Assembly: GCA_023440965.1 (NCBI GenBank)
Contig: JAEZRC010000007.1
Coordinates: 186,001-250,000 of the forward strand
Direction: 5' to 3'
DNA length: 64,000 nucleotides
Source: Bacillota bacterium
GTDB lineage: Bacteria; Bacillota; Clostridia; Oscillospirales; Ruminococcaceae
Shown: piece by piece, positions 26,608 through 34,071 of the stretch
How positions within the stretch are numbered: position 1 is the first letter of the stretch
How the letters are laid out: every line of letters starts with the position of its first letter
Notes under the pieces: model-generated
What the model saw: the letters and a program-made list of their open reading frames with translations, nothing else
Told to the model about the DNA's origin: nothing
Database searches by the model: none
Made by a program: the position numbers and the translations under genes

Positions 26608-26635
26608 AAAAAGTCCAAAATCTCTAAGTTGAGCC

Positions 26636-26643
26636 ACATAATG
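26636..26643 (+). repeat. Right 8-bp target-site duplication (ACATAATG)
   Basis: Second copy of ACATAATG directly after the right inverted repeat. Its ATG is the start codon of the zinc-ribbon gene (placement accurate to about one base). Confidence 0.88.
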
Positions 26644-27405
26644 AATGATTCATTTAAATTTGAAGAAGCTATTCACTTGCATTTAATCGGTAAAACTGAA
26701 TGGCTTTCCGTTGACGACATAACTGCTGTTAGACTTAATGATGAAGAGAAATTTTTTTCAGAAATGAGAGGGCGACTATACTGCCCAGAATGCAAATCAG
26801 CAAAATTACAGCACAACTTAAGCAATAGCCCTTACTTATCAACTTATCCTGGCGGCAAGCACTTGGATGGTTGTTCTATGGGATGCGAGATTGCAAGTAA
26901 AAAAGAGTGTATTGAATTTTGTGAAAATGAAGAAAACTATAAAAAAATTGAAAGAGCCTTATTTAATTGCATTGAAAAGATGCTCACCAATGATGTAGAG
27001 AAATATATTTTTACTACTAATATTGAAAGCATTAAAGACATTAATACAAATGAAAAGATGAATACAAATGGCATCAACTTAGTGAAATCCATACCTTGTA
27101 AAATCTTGACACGCAAATTTAAAGACGTAGATTATGGTTGTTATAAATACTTCTATGGCAAAGTAGACTTGGAAAGCAAAGAGAGTAAAATCGGTAATTT
27201 TAAAATTGTCGTTAAACATTCTGGTACTAACAACTGGATATGTTCTATAAACACTTCTGGAAGTGTTTATAGTCATATATCCGTATTTAATAGTGCAACG
27301 AAAATTAATAATTGCTATATAGCTTTTTTAGGAATAATGACGCAAAATAATAAATATAATAACAGCTATATTAATCACTCTTCAAAAATACTTATCAAAA
27401 AGTGA
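26641..27405 (+). CDS. Unknown zinc-ribbon protein, cut off from its promoter by the transposon
   Basis: A 254-residue protein starting MNDSFKFEEAIHLHLIG. It has a putative zinc site CPECKSAK...HLDGCSMGC between residues about 48 and 80. The remainder has alternating beta-like segments and a Lys/Asn-rich tail. No family recognised with confidence; a distant CoiA-like N-terminus is possible. The ATG is regenerated by the target duplication, but the original ribosome binding site, palindrome and promoter are now 5 kb away at 21546-21634. An in-frame TTG inside the inverted repeat is not a credible start. Its 3' end overlaps the convergent gene by 31 bp. Confidence 0.65.
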   Translation: MNDSFKFEEAIHLHLIGKTEWLSVDDITAVRLNDEEKFFSEMRGRLYCPECKSAKLQHNLSNSPYLSTYPGGKHLDGCSMGCEIASKKECIEFCENEENYKKIERALFNCIEKMLTNDVEKYIFTTNIESIKDINTNEKMNTNGINLVKSIPCKILTRKFKDVDYGCYKYFYGKVDLESKESKIGNFKIVVKHSGTNNWICSINTSGSVYSHISVFNSATKINNCYIAFLGIMTQNNKYNNSYINHSSKILIKK

Positions 27406-27836
27406 TTGATTTTATCTCTTGAAATTATAATGTCTTCATCGTGAAGAAACTTGTCATCTTCATACGACAATACTTCTAAAACCAACCGTGCATTTTTGAA
27501 AAAGTCATTATAACCAGCCAAAGCATCGAATGTCTCAATTACTTTCGTACACTGATTATATGTTACTGGACTTTCAGTACACATTCTGCCGACATCTAAA
27601 AAATAAATATCAACAATATCCTCAATGTCGCATTGTACTTTGAGGATATTGTTATCCACCAAATTATCAATAACCTGGTTCTTCTCTTGCAGTAATTCCA
27701 ACTCCATTTGAGTTATAATTTCTACATCAAAAAAGTCGCGGATGTCGTAATCTTTACCTTTACCTTTGTTTTTAATAGGATATACAAAATCGAACTGGAT
27801 ATGAAACTCTGCTATTTCTTTTTTAATACTGTTCAT
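27375..27836 (-). CDS. Unknown ICE protein
   Basis: A 153-residue acidic protein beginning MNSIKKEIAEFHIQFDFVYP. The start at 27836 has AAAGGAG at good spacing; the longer frame to 27908 does not. No motif recognised. It lies downstream of three copies of the ICE palindrome or variants (27861-28019), making it the gene with the densest array of these sites and therefore a candidate autoregulated gene. Confidence 0.65.
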   Translation of the reverse strand: MNSIKKEIAEFHIQFDFVYPIKNKGKGKDYDIRDFFDVEIITQMELELLQEKNQVIDNLVDNNILKVQCDIEDIVDIYFLDVGRMCTESPVTYNQCTKVIETFDALAGYNDFFKNARLVLEVLSYEDDKFLHDEDIIISRDKINHFLISIFEE

Positions 27837-27860
27837 ATTATTTCTCCTTTTGTTTCTTTT

Positions 27861-27878
27861 TGTGCTATTAATAGCACA
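27861..27878. promoter_or_regulatory. ICE palindrome copy 2 (exact)
   Basis: TGTGCTATTAATAGCACA, 25 bp upstream of the ATG of the 153-residue protein and immediately before its ribosome binding site. Confidence 0.8.
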
Positions 27879-27895
27879 TTTTATTTTTATATAAA

Positions 27896-27927
27896 TAAAA
27901 AAGGGCAAGAATAAACTCGTCCTTTAA
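27896..27927 (-). terminator. Terminator/attenuator-like hairpin in the leader of the 153-residue gene
   Basis: The minus strand reads AAAGGACGAG / CTTGCCCTTT (two mismatches), followed by a T run. It lies between two palindromes and upstream of the gene, so it may attenuate transcription or end an upstream transcript. Confidence 0.45.
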
Positions 27928-27941
27928 TAATTATTATGTTT

Positions 27942-27959
27942 TGTGCCACATATGGCACA
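27942..27959. promoter_or_regulatory. ICE palindrome copy 3 (variant core)
   Basis: TGTGCCACATATGGCACA keeps the outer TGTGC / GCACA arms but has a different centre. A symmetric site of the same length. Confidence 0.6.
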
Positions 27960-28001
27960 ATTTTTATATTGAAAAAGTTCGGCTTTAGTTTCGTTTAGTT
28001 T

Positions 28002-28019
28002 TGTGCTATTAGTAGCACA
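28002..28019. promoter_or_regulatory. ICE palindrome copy 4 (one mismatch)
   Basis: TGTGCTATTAGTAGCACA, the third symmetric site within 160 bp upstream of the 153-residue gene. Confidence 0.75.
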
Positions 28020-28304
28020 TTTTTAGCAATTAAACTAAAACTTGTCCTTCAGAAAGAAAAAAGAATGCAGCAACCCCGACTTTTCTTTTCTTAACCTACA
28101 AAACGCAATTATTTTTCTTATGCAAGGCCAACATGTCTTCTTATAGTCATTTCTTACATAAAACCAGCTGACACTTTCCCTTTTTTCTTTGTATACTTGT
28201 ATATTTACAGTATGTATAATATCTAAATATCTATTTTCTTTTCTGTAGGATACGTAACTTAAGTGAGTTTCTAAATACGCTTACCCAAAATTGAACTACC
28301 TAAA
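28020..28304. other. Non-coding stretch between the HTH gene and the palindrome cluster
   Basis: No gene seen. Around 28190-28225 there is a set of overlapping inverted TATAC / GTATA elements, with AT-rich DNA following, of the kind found at promoters or replication origins. Nothing firm can be assigned. Confidence 0.4.
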
Positions 28305-29078
28305 TCAAGAAGTATTCTTTACGCTGAAACTTCGATTATATAAAAAACTTATGGGTATGAAAAACAAAGAGATTATCCGGCAGAACAAAAGAACAATACT
28401 GTTATATTTTATTCTTTTTATTACTTTCTTTACTTCCTGAAGGAAGCTACTAATTAACATAATGAAGCAATTACATATTACTTTCCTCATTGCTTCAGCT
28501 TTGCTTATAAGCCACAAGAGCGCAGCTCTGACAGTAAGGTTAAGTACAGTATGGTTATTGTTACCGAAGCATCCTGTTTTATTAATATACTGTGATTTAA
28601 GTATGTATCCTGAATCGTTGAGAATTTGCACCTTCTCAATGACTGTATTCTTTGATAATTGGCTATCTTCCTGAAGGGTTGATAAACTTGGGAAAGCTTT
28701 TCCGGCATGGTTTTTTCTCATAGCTATTGCGCAATATATTTTAAATGCTGAATTATCTATATTCTGATAAAACATTGAACGTTCTATAATTGTGTATTTT
28801 CCTGAAAGCTTCGTAACAGTATAAATGTTAGTGGTTCTTCGATGGTCTTTATGGCAGATACACTTTGTAATTAATTCCTTTGAGGTAAGCTCATTAATTG
28901 CACGTTGAGCTGTATTGATACTTATATTGCAGCGGTCTGCAATAGTCTGAAGCTTAACGCATGCTGACTTCTTCCACCAGAAGAAAGTTGATAAATATAT
29001 ATATACTTTAAATGCTGAAGGCTTAAGATTATAATTAAAAAGTTCATTATAAATTTTAATAATTTTATGATTTTTCAT
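28305..29078 (-). CDS. Rep-like protein with two winged-helix domains
   Basis: A 257-residue protein starting MKNHKIIKIYNEL at the ATG at 29078 (AAAGGAG upstream). Two helix-turn-helix units are visible: LQTIADRCNISINTAQRAIN near residue 45 and LSTLQEDSQLSKNTVIEKVQ near residue 135. This arrangement resembles HTH_36-type replication initiators of Firmicute plasmids and ICEs. The C-terminus is odd: a basic and very hydrophobic tail (VLLFCRIISLFFIPISFLYN) that could bind membrane. It is either a replication initiator or a transcription factor. A putative antisense RNA lies upstream on the opposite strand. Confidence 0.7.
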   Translation of the reverse strand: MKNHKIIKIYNELFNYNLKPSAFKVYIYLSTFFWWKKSACVKLQTIADRCNISINTAQRAINELTSKELITKCICHKDHRRTTNIYTVTKLSGKYTIIERSMFYQNIDNSAFKIYCAIAMRKNHAGKAFPSLSTLQEDSQLSKNTVIEKVQILNDSGYILKSQYINKTGCFGNNNHTVLNLTVRAALLWLISKAEAMRKVICNCFIMLISSFLQEVKKVIKRIKYNSIVLLFCRIISLFFIPISFLYNRSFSVKNTS

Positions 29079-29095
29079 TTTTTCTCCTTTCAGTA

Positions 29096-29124
29096 TTGAC
29101 AAATAATTGGTAAAACCTTATACT
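29096..29124 (+). promoter_or_regulatory. Consensus promoter of antisense small RNA
   Basis: TTGACA at 29096-29101, a 17-bp spacer, TATACT at 29119-29124 on the plus strand, opposite to the Rep-like gene. The -10 lies within a small inverted repeat, ACCTTAT / ATAAGGT. Confidence 0.75.
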
Positions 29125-29130
29125 AAAAGC

Positions 29131-29237
29131 ATAAGGTTGGTAACAAGAAACTATTGCCACAGGTTCTTGTTGTCTTACTACATAATTTAGAAGAAATAAC
29201 AGCTCATCCGAAAGAAATGTTATTTCTTTTTTCTTTT
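29131..29237 (+). ncRNA. Candidate antisense (counter-transcript) RNA to the rep leader
   Basis: From the promoter just upstream, transcription would yield about 105 nt. There is a perfect 8-bp stem AACAAGAA / TTCTTGTT (29142-29149 / 29164-29171) with a 14-nt loop. A strong terminator stem AAGAAATAACA / TGTTATTTCTT follows, with a T tract (29191-29237). No reading frame with a ribosome binding site is present. It is complementary to the minus-strand leader of the Rep-like gene, matching the layout of plasmid copy-control RNAs. Confidence 0.65.
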
Positions 29238-29246
29238 ACAACTAAA

Positions 29247-29307
29247 TGTAGCCTTCCAGAATTTTCACACATACATTTACATGTTTGAAAAAAACTGAAA
29301 GGCTACA
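29247..29307. repeat. Long-loop hairpin downstream of the toprim gene
   Basis: TGTAGCCTTCCAG / CTGAAAGGCTACA inverted repeat (one mismatch) with a ~35-nt AT-rich loop, between the toprim gene stop and the small-RNA terminator. No T tract on either side, so not a standard terminator. Confidence 0.6.
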
Positions 29308-29317
29308 AATGCTTATT

Positions 29318-30277
29318 TTAAAGGCTTGCGGAAGTATTTTTCTTATTTGCTGTATCTTTTTTTAAGTTTTCACAAAAAGATACAAGCTCTTCATTATAAT
29401 CTTTTTGCTTTGGGAATGCAGCTGAACAGCTATACCCTTTTTCAGAATACTTCTTTATGTATTTGTCTGTTGCTTTACGTCCTGCTTCATCATTATCCAG
29501 GCAAAAGATTATTTCACTGATTTCAGTATTCTTTGATAAATAATGCTCAAGCGCAACGTCAGACGTGCCACCAAGAGAAAGCCTGTTGTGTACCGTCCAG
29601 GCCTTCTCATTATTAATTATCATATTGGCTAATGTGCAGTGGCTCATCAAATCAATTGGAGATTCAAAAACATACAGCTTCTTTCTGTTAGTACCATCAA
29701 CAGAAAAGCTGTATTCTTTTTTGCTGCCTTCTATTTCCCCTCGATATCGTACGTCTGAATATGTACCACGTGTGCAAGCGTATTTAGCTTTATTCTCATA
29801 ATCATACCCAACGAATACAACATTACCTTTTGTATCCTGGTACAGCTTCTTCTGGTTCTTAAGCGCAATAATTACATTGTTATCTATCTTCCTTGTTATA
29901 TTGAGATAGGCAAACATACGACTTGCTTTTTCCTGGGTTTTTTCAGGTAAAGAAAAAGGCTTCTCTAATGTCTTTTCTTCCTCAACATTAATAGAAGCCT
30001 TTTGAATATCTATTGTTTTTTCACCAAGAAACATTTTGATAGTGTCAGGAAAGGACATTCCTTTCATCTTCTGACAATAATCAATAACAGATGAACCGCA
30101 TTTATCCTGGCTGTTCCAGTGCCATCCACAACGGTCTGGATATATGTATAAGCTATTATGTTCATCGCATCTGTAACCCCTTCCGGCACGTTGAAAAGAG
30201 AACCCTTCATATCGGCTTAAGAAATCAATAATATCAAGTCGCCGAACGTTTTCAATGTCATTATCACTGTATTTCAT
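29318..30277 (-). CDS. Toprim-domain protein (DUF3991-type, primase-like)
   Basis: A 319-residue protein with an N-terminal CHC2/zinc-finger-like region (YRCDEHNSLYIYPDRCGWHW and GSSVIDYC, residues ~35-70). A C-terminal toprim fold contains the acidic motifs YVFESPIDLMSH and IIFCLDNDEAGRKA. Such proteins occur in many Firmicute ICEs and probably prime complementary-strand synthesis after transfer. Its ATG overlaps the upstream gene by 14 bp within a duplicated junction sequence. Confidence 0.85.
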   Translation of the reverse strand: MKYSDNDIENVRRLDIIDFLSRYEGFSFQRAGRGYRCDEHNSLYIYPDRCGWHWNSQDKCGSSVIDYCQKMKGMSFPDTIKMFLGEKTIDIQKASINVEEEKTLEKPFSLPEKTQEKASRMFAYLNITRKIDNNVIIALKNQKKLYQDTKGNVVFVGYDYENKAKYACTRGTYSDVRYRGEIEGSKKEYSFSVDGTNRKKLYVFESPIDLMSHCTLANMIINNEKAWTVHNRLSLGGTSDVALEHYLSKNTEISEIIFCLDNDEAGRKATDKYIKKYSEKGYSCSAAFPKQKDYNEELVSFCENLKKDTANKKNTSASL

Positions 30278-30308
30278 TGATTATTCTTTCCTCCTGTATT
30301 TTTAATTC
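30258..30308 (-). repeat. Gene-junction repeat, copy A
   Basis: About 50 bp nearly identical to 30670-30720. On the minus strand it encodes the C-terminus ELKIQEERI-INEIQ of one gene, an AGGAGG site, and the overlapping start MKYSDND of the next. Confidence 0.8.
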
Positions 30309-30689
30309 TGACTCTTCAAACAGGCTTTTTAAACCTTCCTGAGTATTCAAATTTAAGTAAAAATCGTTTATTTCGTTTATTTCGTTTTTGTCTGCAATCT
30401 CTTCCCAAAAATCAACCTTTTCTATGAAAACACCTACAGAACCATATTTATATGGCTCTTCATCATCACTTCTTCGCAAAGACATATCCCTTATTTCACA
30501 ATTATATAAACTGGATGGTATGTAGATAGCTTCTCCCTTCCAGTATAGCTTATGATTGCTTGGCTTGATATAAACAACTACATTTGGATGTAATAATCTT
30601 TGCATTTGTAGAATTGTAATAGGTTGTGTTTTTGGAAATTCAGTTATATAATTCTGTTGTTCTATATTATCATTATCACTGTATTTCAT
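30264..30689 (-). CDS. Unknown ICE protein
   Basis: A 141-residue protein starting MKYSDNDNIEQQNYITEF from the ATG at 30689; the TTG three bases upstream is less likely. It is acidic with a beta-rich middle (VVVYIKPSNHKLYWKGEAIY). No family recognised. Both its first seven residues and its last ~14 residues are shared with neighbouring genes because the junction sequence is duplicated. It overlaps both neighbours by 14 bp. Confidence 0.65.
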   Translation of the reverse strand: MKYSDNDNIEQQNYITEFPKTQPITILQMQRLLHPNVVVYIKPSNHKLYWKGEAIYIPSSLYNCEIRDMSLRRSDDEEPYKYGSVGVFIEKVDFWEEIADKNEINEINDFYLNLNTQEGLKSLFEESELKIQEERIINEIQ

Positions 30690-30720
30690 CAATTATTCTC
30701 TCCTCCTGTATTTTCAGTTC
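30670..30720 (-). repeat. Gene-junction repeat, copy B
   Basis: Second copy of the ~50-bp junction containing the ribosome binding site and the 14-bp stop/start overlap. It differs from copy A at a few, mostly silent positions. Confidence 0.8.
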
Positions 30721-30894
30721 AAATTCTCTTTGAGAAATATTCTTTACGCTCGAAGGTAAAACATTTAAGTAACCGCCTAAAAGATGTTTCATTGCTTCCG
30801 ATGCAGGGTTTGGAGTGTCGATAATTACATAAACATTATGCCAAATATTTTCCTTATCGACTTCCATTAAATCAATTTGAAAGTAATTTTTCAT
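30676..30894 (-). CDS. Small unknown ICE protein
   Basis: A 72-residue protein starting MKNYFQIDLMEVDKENIW. The first ~50 residues look like a compact beta-alpha fold (NVYVIIDTPNPASEAMKHL). It ends with the ELKIQEERIIDEIQ tail repeated in the next gene. Thirteen bp downstream of topB. Function unknown. Confidence 0.6.
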   Translation of the reverse strand: MKNYFQIDLMEVDKENIWHNVYVIIDTPNPASEAMKHLLGGYLNVLPSSVKNISQREFELKIQEERIIDEIQ

Positions 30895-30906
30895 TGCTTC
30901 TCCTTC

Positions 30907-33015
30907 CTATTTTTTAGGGAATTCAAATTCGATTTTTCTTGAATCCATATTAAGTTTTAATACTGCATCGAATTTTGTATTTTTCTTTGAAGTAAAACCT
31001 TTAATTATTTTTGTCTTTCCTGATGACAGCAACATCTCAACCTGACTATCAGTAAGCGTTTTTTCACATATCTTATTATTTATTGAGAAGTTACAGCTAC
31101 CTTCAGCAGCTTCCTTTGAATACCCTGAACAGCTGTATCCCCAGGCTAATTTACGCATTGGTTTTTTGCAGAAAGGACATAACAACTGATTATCTTTTGA
31201 AATGTACTTATCCTGATTACTGGATGCAATTAAATTAAAATACTCTTGAGCATTATTCTTAATTTCATTGATGAATTTATCAAAGCTTTCTTTTCCTAAT
31301 GATATATCATTAAGCTGCTTTTCCAAATTACCAGTACTTTCAGCTGACTTTAATGTTTCCACTGGCAACGTATCAATTAAGTAAATTCCCTTATCTGATG
31401 GAATAATCGACTTCCCTTTTTTCTTCAGATATTCTTTATCAAAAAGACTCTTCAATATCGGCGCTCTTGTTGCATCCGTTCCAAGCCCTTTTTTCTGAAG
31501 CTTCATAAGTGTACGAGCTTCTTCAACTTCAATCTTTTGCCCGGCAAGTTCCATTGCTGCCAATAAGTCAGCTTCAGTATATCTCTTTGGTGGTTCTGTT
31601 ACACCTTCAGTTATTGCATAAACACCTACATAACTTGTGTTTTCAGTTACCATTGGAAGCTCTTTCTTTTTCTTCTCCGGCATAGCATCAACATTATACC
31701 AACCAGGATTAACTATAACGTTTCCTGAAGCTTTAAAAAGGTTTCCACCAACGCTTATTTCAACGCTTGTTTCTTCGATTTCAGCCTTTGGATAAACGAT
31801 GCGTATTATAGATTTTGCAAGCAAATCATATAATAGTTTTTCATCTTCAGACAAGGCCTGCATATCAGGAATTTTGAGCGTAGGAATAATTGCAGTATGA
31901 CTTCCCACTTTACTGTCATTAAAGTGTCTTGACGTGTATTCTTTCCACGCTGTTTGTGGAAGTGAATACTGTTTATATCCATCAGAAGAAAAAAGCTTTA
32001 ATAATGTTTCTGTTACTTCAGGCTGCATCGCATCAGTCAAATGCTCTGAGCTTGTACGAGGATAAGTCATATACTTTTTTTCATATAAGTTTTGCATAAC
32101 ACTTGCTGTTTTGTCAGCGCTCCAGGAGAACTTTTTACTGCAAGCAATTTGTAATTGCGTTGCATTATAAAGCAATGGTGCATTTTCAGTTTTGTTATTT
32201 ATTTTCTTGGCCATAACTAAGCCTTGTTTTCCGTTACAGCTTGATAATACGTTGTTTGCGATATTCTTGTCAGTAAAATTCCCTTCTGAATACTCTGCTT
32301 CGAAGCTCTGTCCTTCAGCTGTAAATGTTCCGGTAAGTTTCCAGTATGGTGACTTAATAAAGTTTTGTATTTCCTTTTCTCTATTCACCACCAGGGCAAG
32401 TGTCGGGGTCTGAACTCTTCCAACCGAAAGCAAATTACCTTTACTTCCGAATTTACAAGTCATTGCAACTGTTAAATTACATCCAGTAAGCCAATCTGCA
32501 ATATCTCTTGCCCGGCCAGACTGCTGTAATGATAACATTTTAGAGCCATCAACCAAATTATTAAAGGCACTTTTAATTTTATTTTCAGTTAGATCCTCGA
32601 GAAAAACTCTCTTCCACGGTTTTTTACATTGCATCGCTTCATATACGTATGCAAATATAAGCTCTCCTTCACGGTCAGGGTCAGTAGCGTTAATTATCCA
32701 ATCAGCTTTATCGAAGAAGCTTTTTACATATTCAAAGCAAGCTTTTGATGCTTCCTTTTCTTGTTTTATAAAAGATTCAGGAATACAAGGATATTCGTTC
32801 AAGCTCCATATTTTAAATCTATCATTGTAGACCTTCGCAGGAACAAGCTCTACGAGATGCCCACTTCCATGTACGATAACACAAGCTTCCCCATTAAAAG
32901 AAAGCTCCCAATGAGCTATCATTGGGAACTTCGGATGAGGAATACGAGAACCTGCATTTAATGCTTCAGCAATCGTCTTTGCTAAACTATGTTTCTCTGC
33001 ATATATAACTACCAT
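30907..33015 (-). CDS. topB: Type IA DNA topoisomerase III
   Basis: Relaxes and decatenates single-stranded-containing DNA, here probably during ICE replication or transfer. The 702-residue protein has the N-terminal toprim motif with ATDPDREGELIFAY (near residue 110), LLSVGRVQTPTLALV, and the catalytic Tyr in YMTYPRTSSEHL (near residue 315). A C-terminal zinc-ribbon-like segment (CPFCKKPM...CSGYSKEAAEGSC) is present. Homologues are common in conjugative elements of Firmicutes. It leads the small block that ends with the toprim gene. Confidence 0.95.
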   Translation of the reverse strand: MVVIYAEKHSLAKTIAEALNAGSRIPHPKFPMIAHWELSFNGEACVIVHGSGHLVELVPAKVYNDRFKIWSLNEYPCIPESFIKQEKEASKACFEYVKSFFDKADWIINATDPDREGELIFAYVYEAMQCKKPWKRVFLEDLTENKIKSAFNNLVDGSKMLSLQQSGRARDIADWLTGCNLTVAMTCKFGSKGNLLSVGRVQTPTLALVVNREKEIQNFIKSPYWKLTGTFTAEGQSFEAEYSEGNFTDKNIANNVLSSCNGKQGLVMAKKINNKTENAPLLYNATQLQIACSKKFSWSADKTASVMQNLYEKKYMTYPRTSSEHLTDAMQPEVTETLLKLFSSDGYKQYSLPQTAWKEYTSRHFNDSKVGSHTAIIPTLKIPDMQALSEDEKLLYDLLAKSIIRIVYPKAEIEETSVEISVGGNLFKASGNVIVNPGWYNVDAMPEKKKKELPMVTENTSYVGVYAITEGVTEPPKRYTEADLLAAMELAGQKIEVEEARTLMKLQKKGLGTDATRAPILKSLFDKEYLKKKGKSIIPSDKGIYLIDTLPVETLKSAESTGNLEKQLNDISLGKESFDKFINEIKNNAQEYFNLIASSNQDKYISKDNQLLCPFCKKPMRKLAWGYSCSGYSKEAAEGSCNFSINNKICEKTLTDSQVEMLLSSGKTKIIKGFTSKKNTKFDAVLKLNMDSRKIEFEFPKK

Positions 33016-33124
33016 TTTTCTGTCCTCTTTTCTTTTTTTATTTAACTACAATACCAAACTAAGTTCAACTTTTCCTTTGTTATTTCTTTATAGAAAACCT
33101 CATCCTTTATTTAGGCATGAAAAA

Positions 33125-33142
33125 AGCACCCTATAGGGTGCT
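33125..33142 (-). terminator. Terminator after the 275-residue gene
   Basis: Perfect palindrome AGCACCCTATAGGGTGCT followed by a T run in the minus direction. Confidence 0.82.
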
Positions 33143-33144
33143 AA

Positions 33145-33972
33145 TTAATAGCAAAATATTTCCTTGAAATCATATATCTGTCTAATTTCAACTATTTCTT
33201 TAGGCATCACATTGTAGTTATCAGGAAGTCTTATCATTGGATTTTTAAAACTCAAATATGATTTGTTTTTATTTGTCTTAAAACATAAATAATTTATGAG
33301 GTGTTTTAATATTCTATTAGACTTAGTATAAATATTTAAATTTGGCTCTCCGTCAAAAATAAAATCTTGGACATTAACATCAATGGATACTAAATAACAT
33401 TTTTTATTTTGGAAATATTGCATTTGCACATCCTGTCTATCAATACTACGCATAATATCCGAAAATATTTCTGGCATTCCAGTAAGTCCAATATATGCAT
33501 GATCCATTTCTTCAGCAAACAAAAAACCATTTACACAAGAATCTTTTAAGTTTTTTAATCTATTTTTTATTCGACTCAAACTCGGGGGGAGTTTTTCATA
33601 ATCCACTTTTTTATTCTTATGATAAATTGAAATTCCATCTTCTTTTTTAAATATAATCTCATTATCCGCACATAAATCCGTTAAAGGATTTTTTGATAAC
33701 AGCACGTTTTCTAAATTATCAATAGTAAAGCTGTTCTTATCTACATTATTTAATCTTGTTGTAACATGATGAATAGTAATGCTTTTAATCTTAAAACTAT
33801 TATCAGAAATATTAAAATAGTCATAAAACTCTTCTAAGCATATTGAGTAATAATCTAAATTCAAATATTTTTGAATATTTGTCATAATATATGATTTCAA
33901 CTTAGTATTACTAACGTCAAGCAAATTAGCCAAAGATTCATAAATTAATTCATCGCATCTAGTATCTATCAT
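33145..33972 (-). CDS. Unknown protein with its own promoter and terminator
   Basis: A 275-residue protein starting MIDTRCDELIYESLANLLDV. No motif recognised. It has mixed alpha/beta composition and a Tyr/Phe/Asn-rich C-terminal half. It forms a separate transcription unit with a promoter at 34006-34034, an AGAGGA ribosome binding site and a perfect terminator. That makes it a candidate cargo gene rather than part of the transfer machinery. It may be a defence or regulatory protein, but nothing in the sequence settles it. Confidence 0.65.
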   Translation of the reverse strand: MIDTRCDELIYESLANLLDVSNTKLKSYIMTNIQKYLNLDYYSICLEEFYDYFNISDNSFKIKSITIHHVTTRLNNVDKNSFTIDNLENVLLSKNPLTDLCADNEIIFKKEDGISIYHKNKKVDYEKLPPSLSRIKNRLKNLKDSCVNGFLFAEEMDHAYIGLTGMPEIFSDIMRSIDRQDVQMQYFQNKKCYLVSIDVNVQDFIFDGEPNLNIYTKSNRILKHLINYLCFKTNKNKSYLSFKNPMIRLPDNYNVMPKEIVEIRQIYDFKEIFCY

Positions 33973-34005
33973 TATAAGCTCTTCCTCTTTATTAAATTTT
34001 TAAAT

Positions 34006-34034
34006 ATAATACCACAATATTCCTTAAATTACAA
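34006..34034 (-). promoter_or_regulatory. Promoter of the 275-residue gene
   Basis: The minus strand reads TTGTAA, a 17-bp spacer, then TATTAT. Palindrome copy 5 sits about 18 bp upstream of the -35. Confidence 0.7.
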
Positions 34035-34052
34035 CATAAAAATTCCCCTTTC

Positions 34053-34070
34053 TGTGCTATTAATAGCACA
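34053..34070. promoter_or_regulatory. ICE palindrome copy 5 (exact)
   Basis: TGTGCTATTAATAGCACA, 1 bp after the stop of the BIG2 protein gene and upstream of the next promoter. Confidence 0.8.
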
Positions 34071-34071
34071 A

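Larger units (their letters stand above)
21635..26635. mobile_element. IS1595-type transposon of 5.0 kb carrying a two-gene passenger
   Basis: Left terminal repeat 21635-21658 and right terminal repeat about 26612-26635 are inverted copies of 24 bp that differ only at the outermost base. Both contain CAACTTAGAGATTTTGGACT. The element is flanked by 8-bp direct repeats ACATAATG. It contains a frameshifted ISXO2/IS1595-type transposase and two passenger genes, all on the minus strand. At 5 kb it is far longer than a simple IS1595 element. The passenger is therefore inside the transposable unit and could move with it. Confidence 0.9.
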
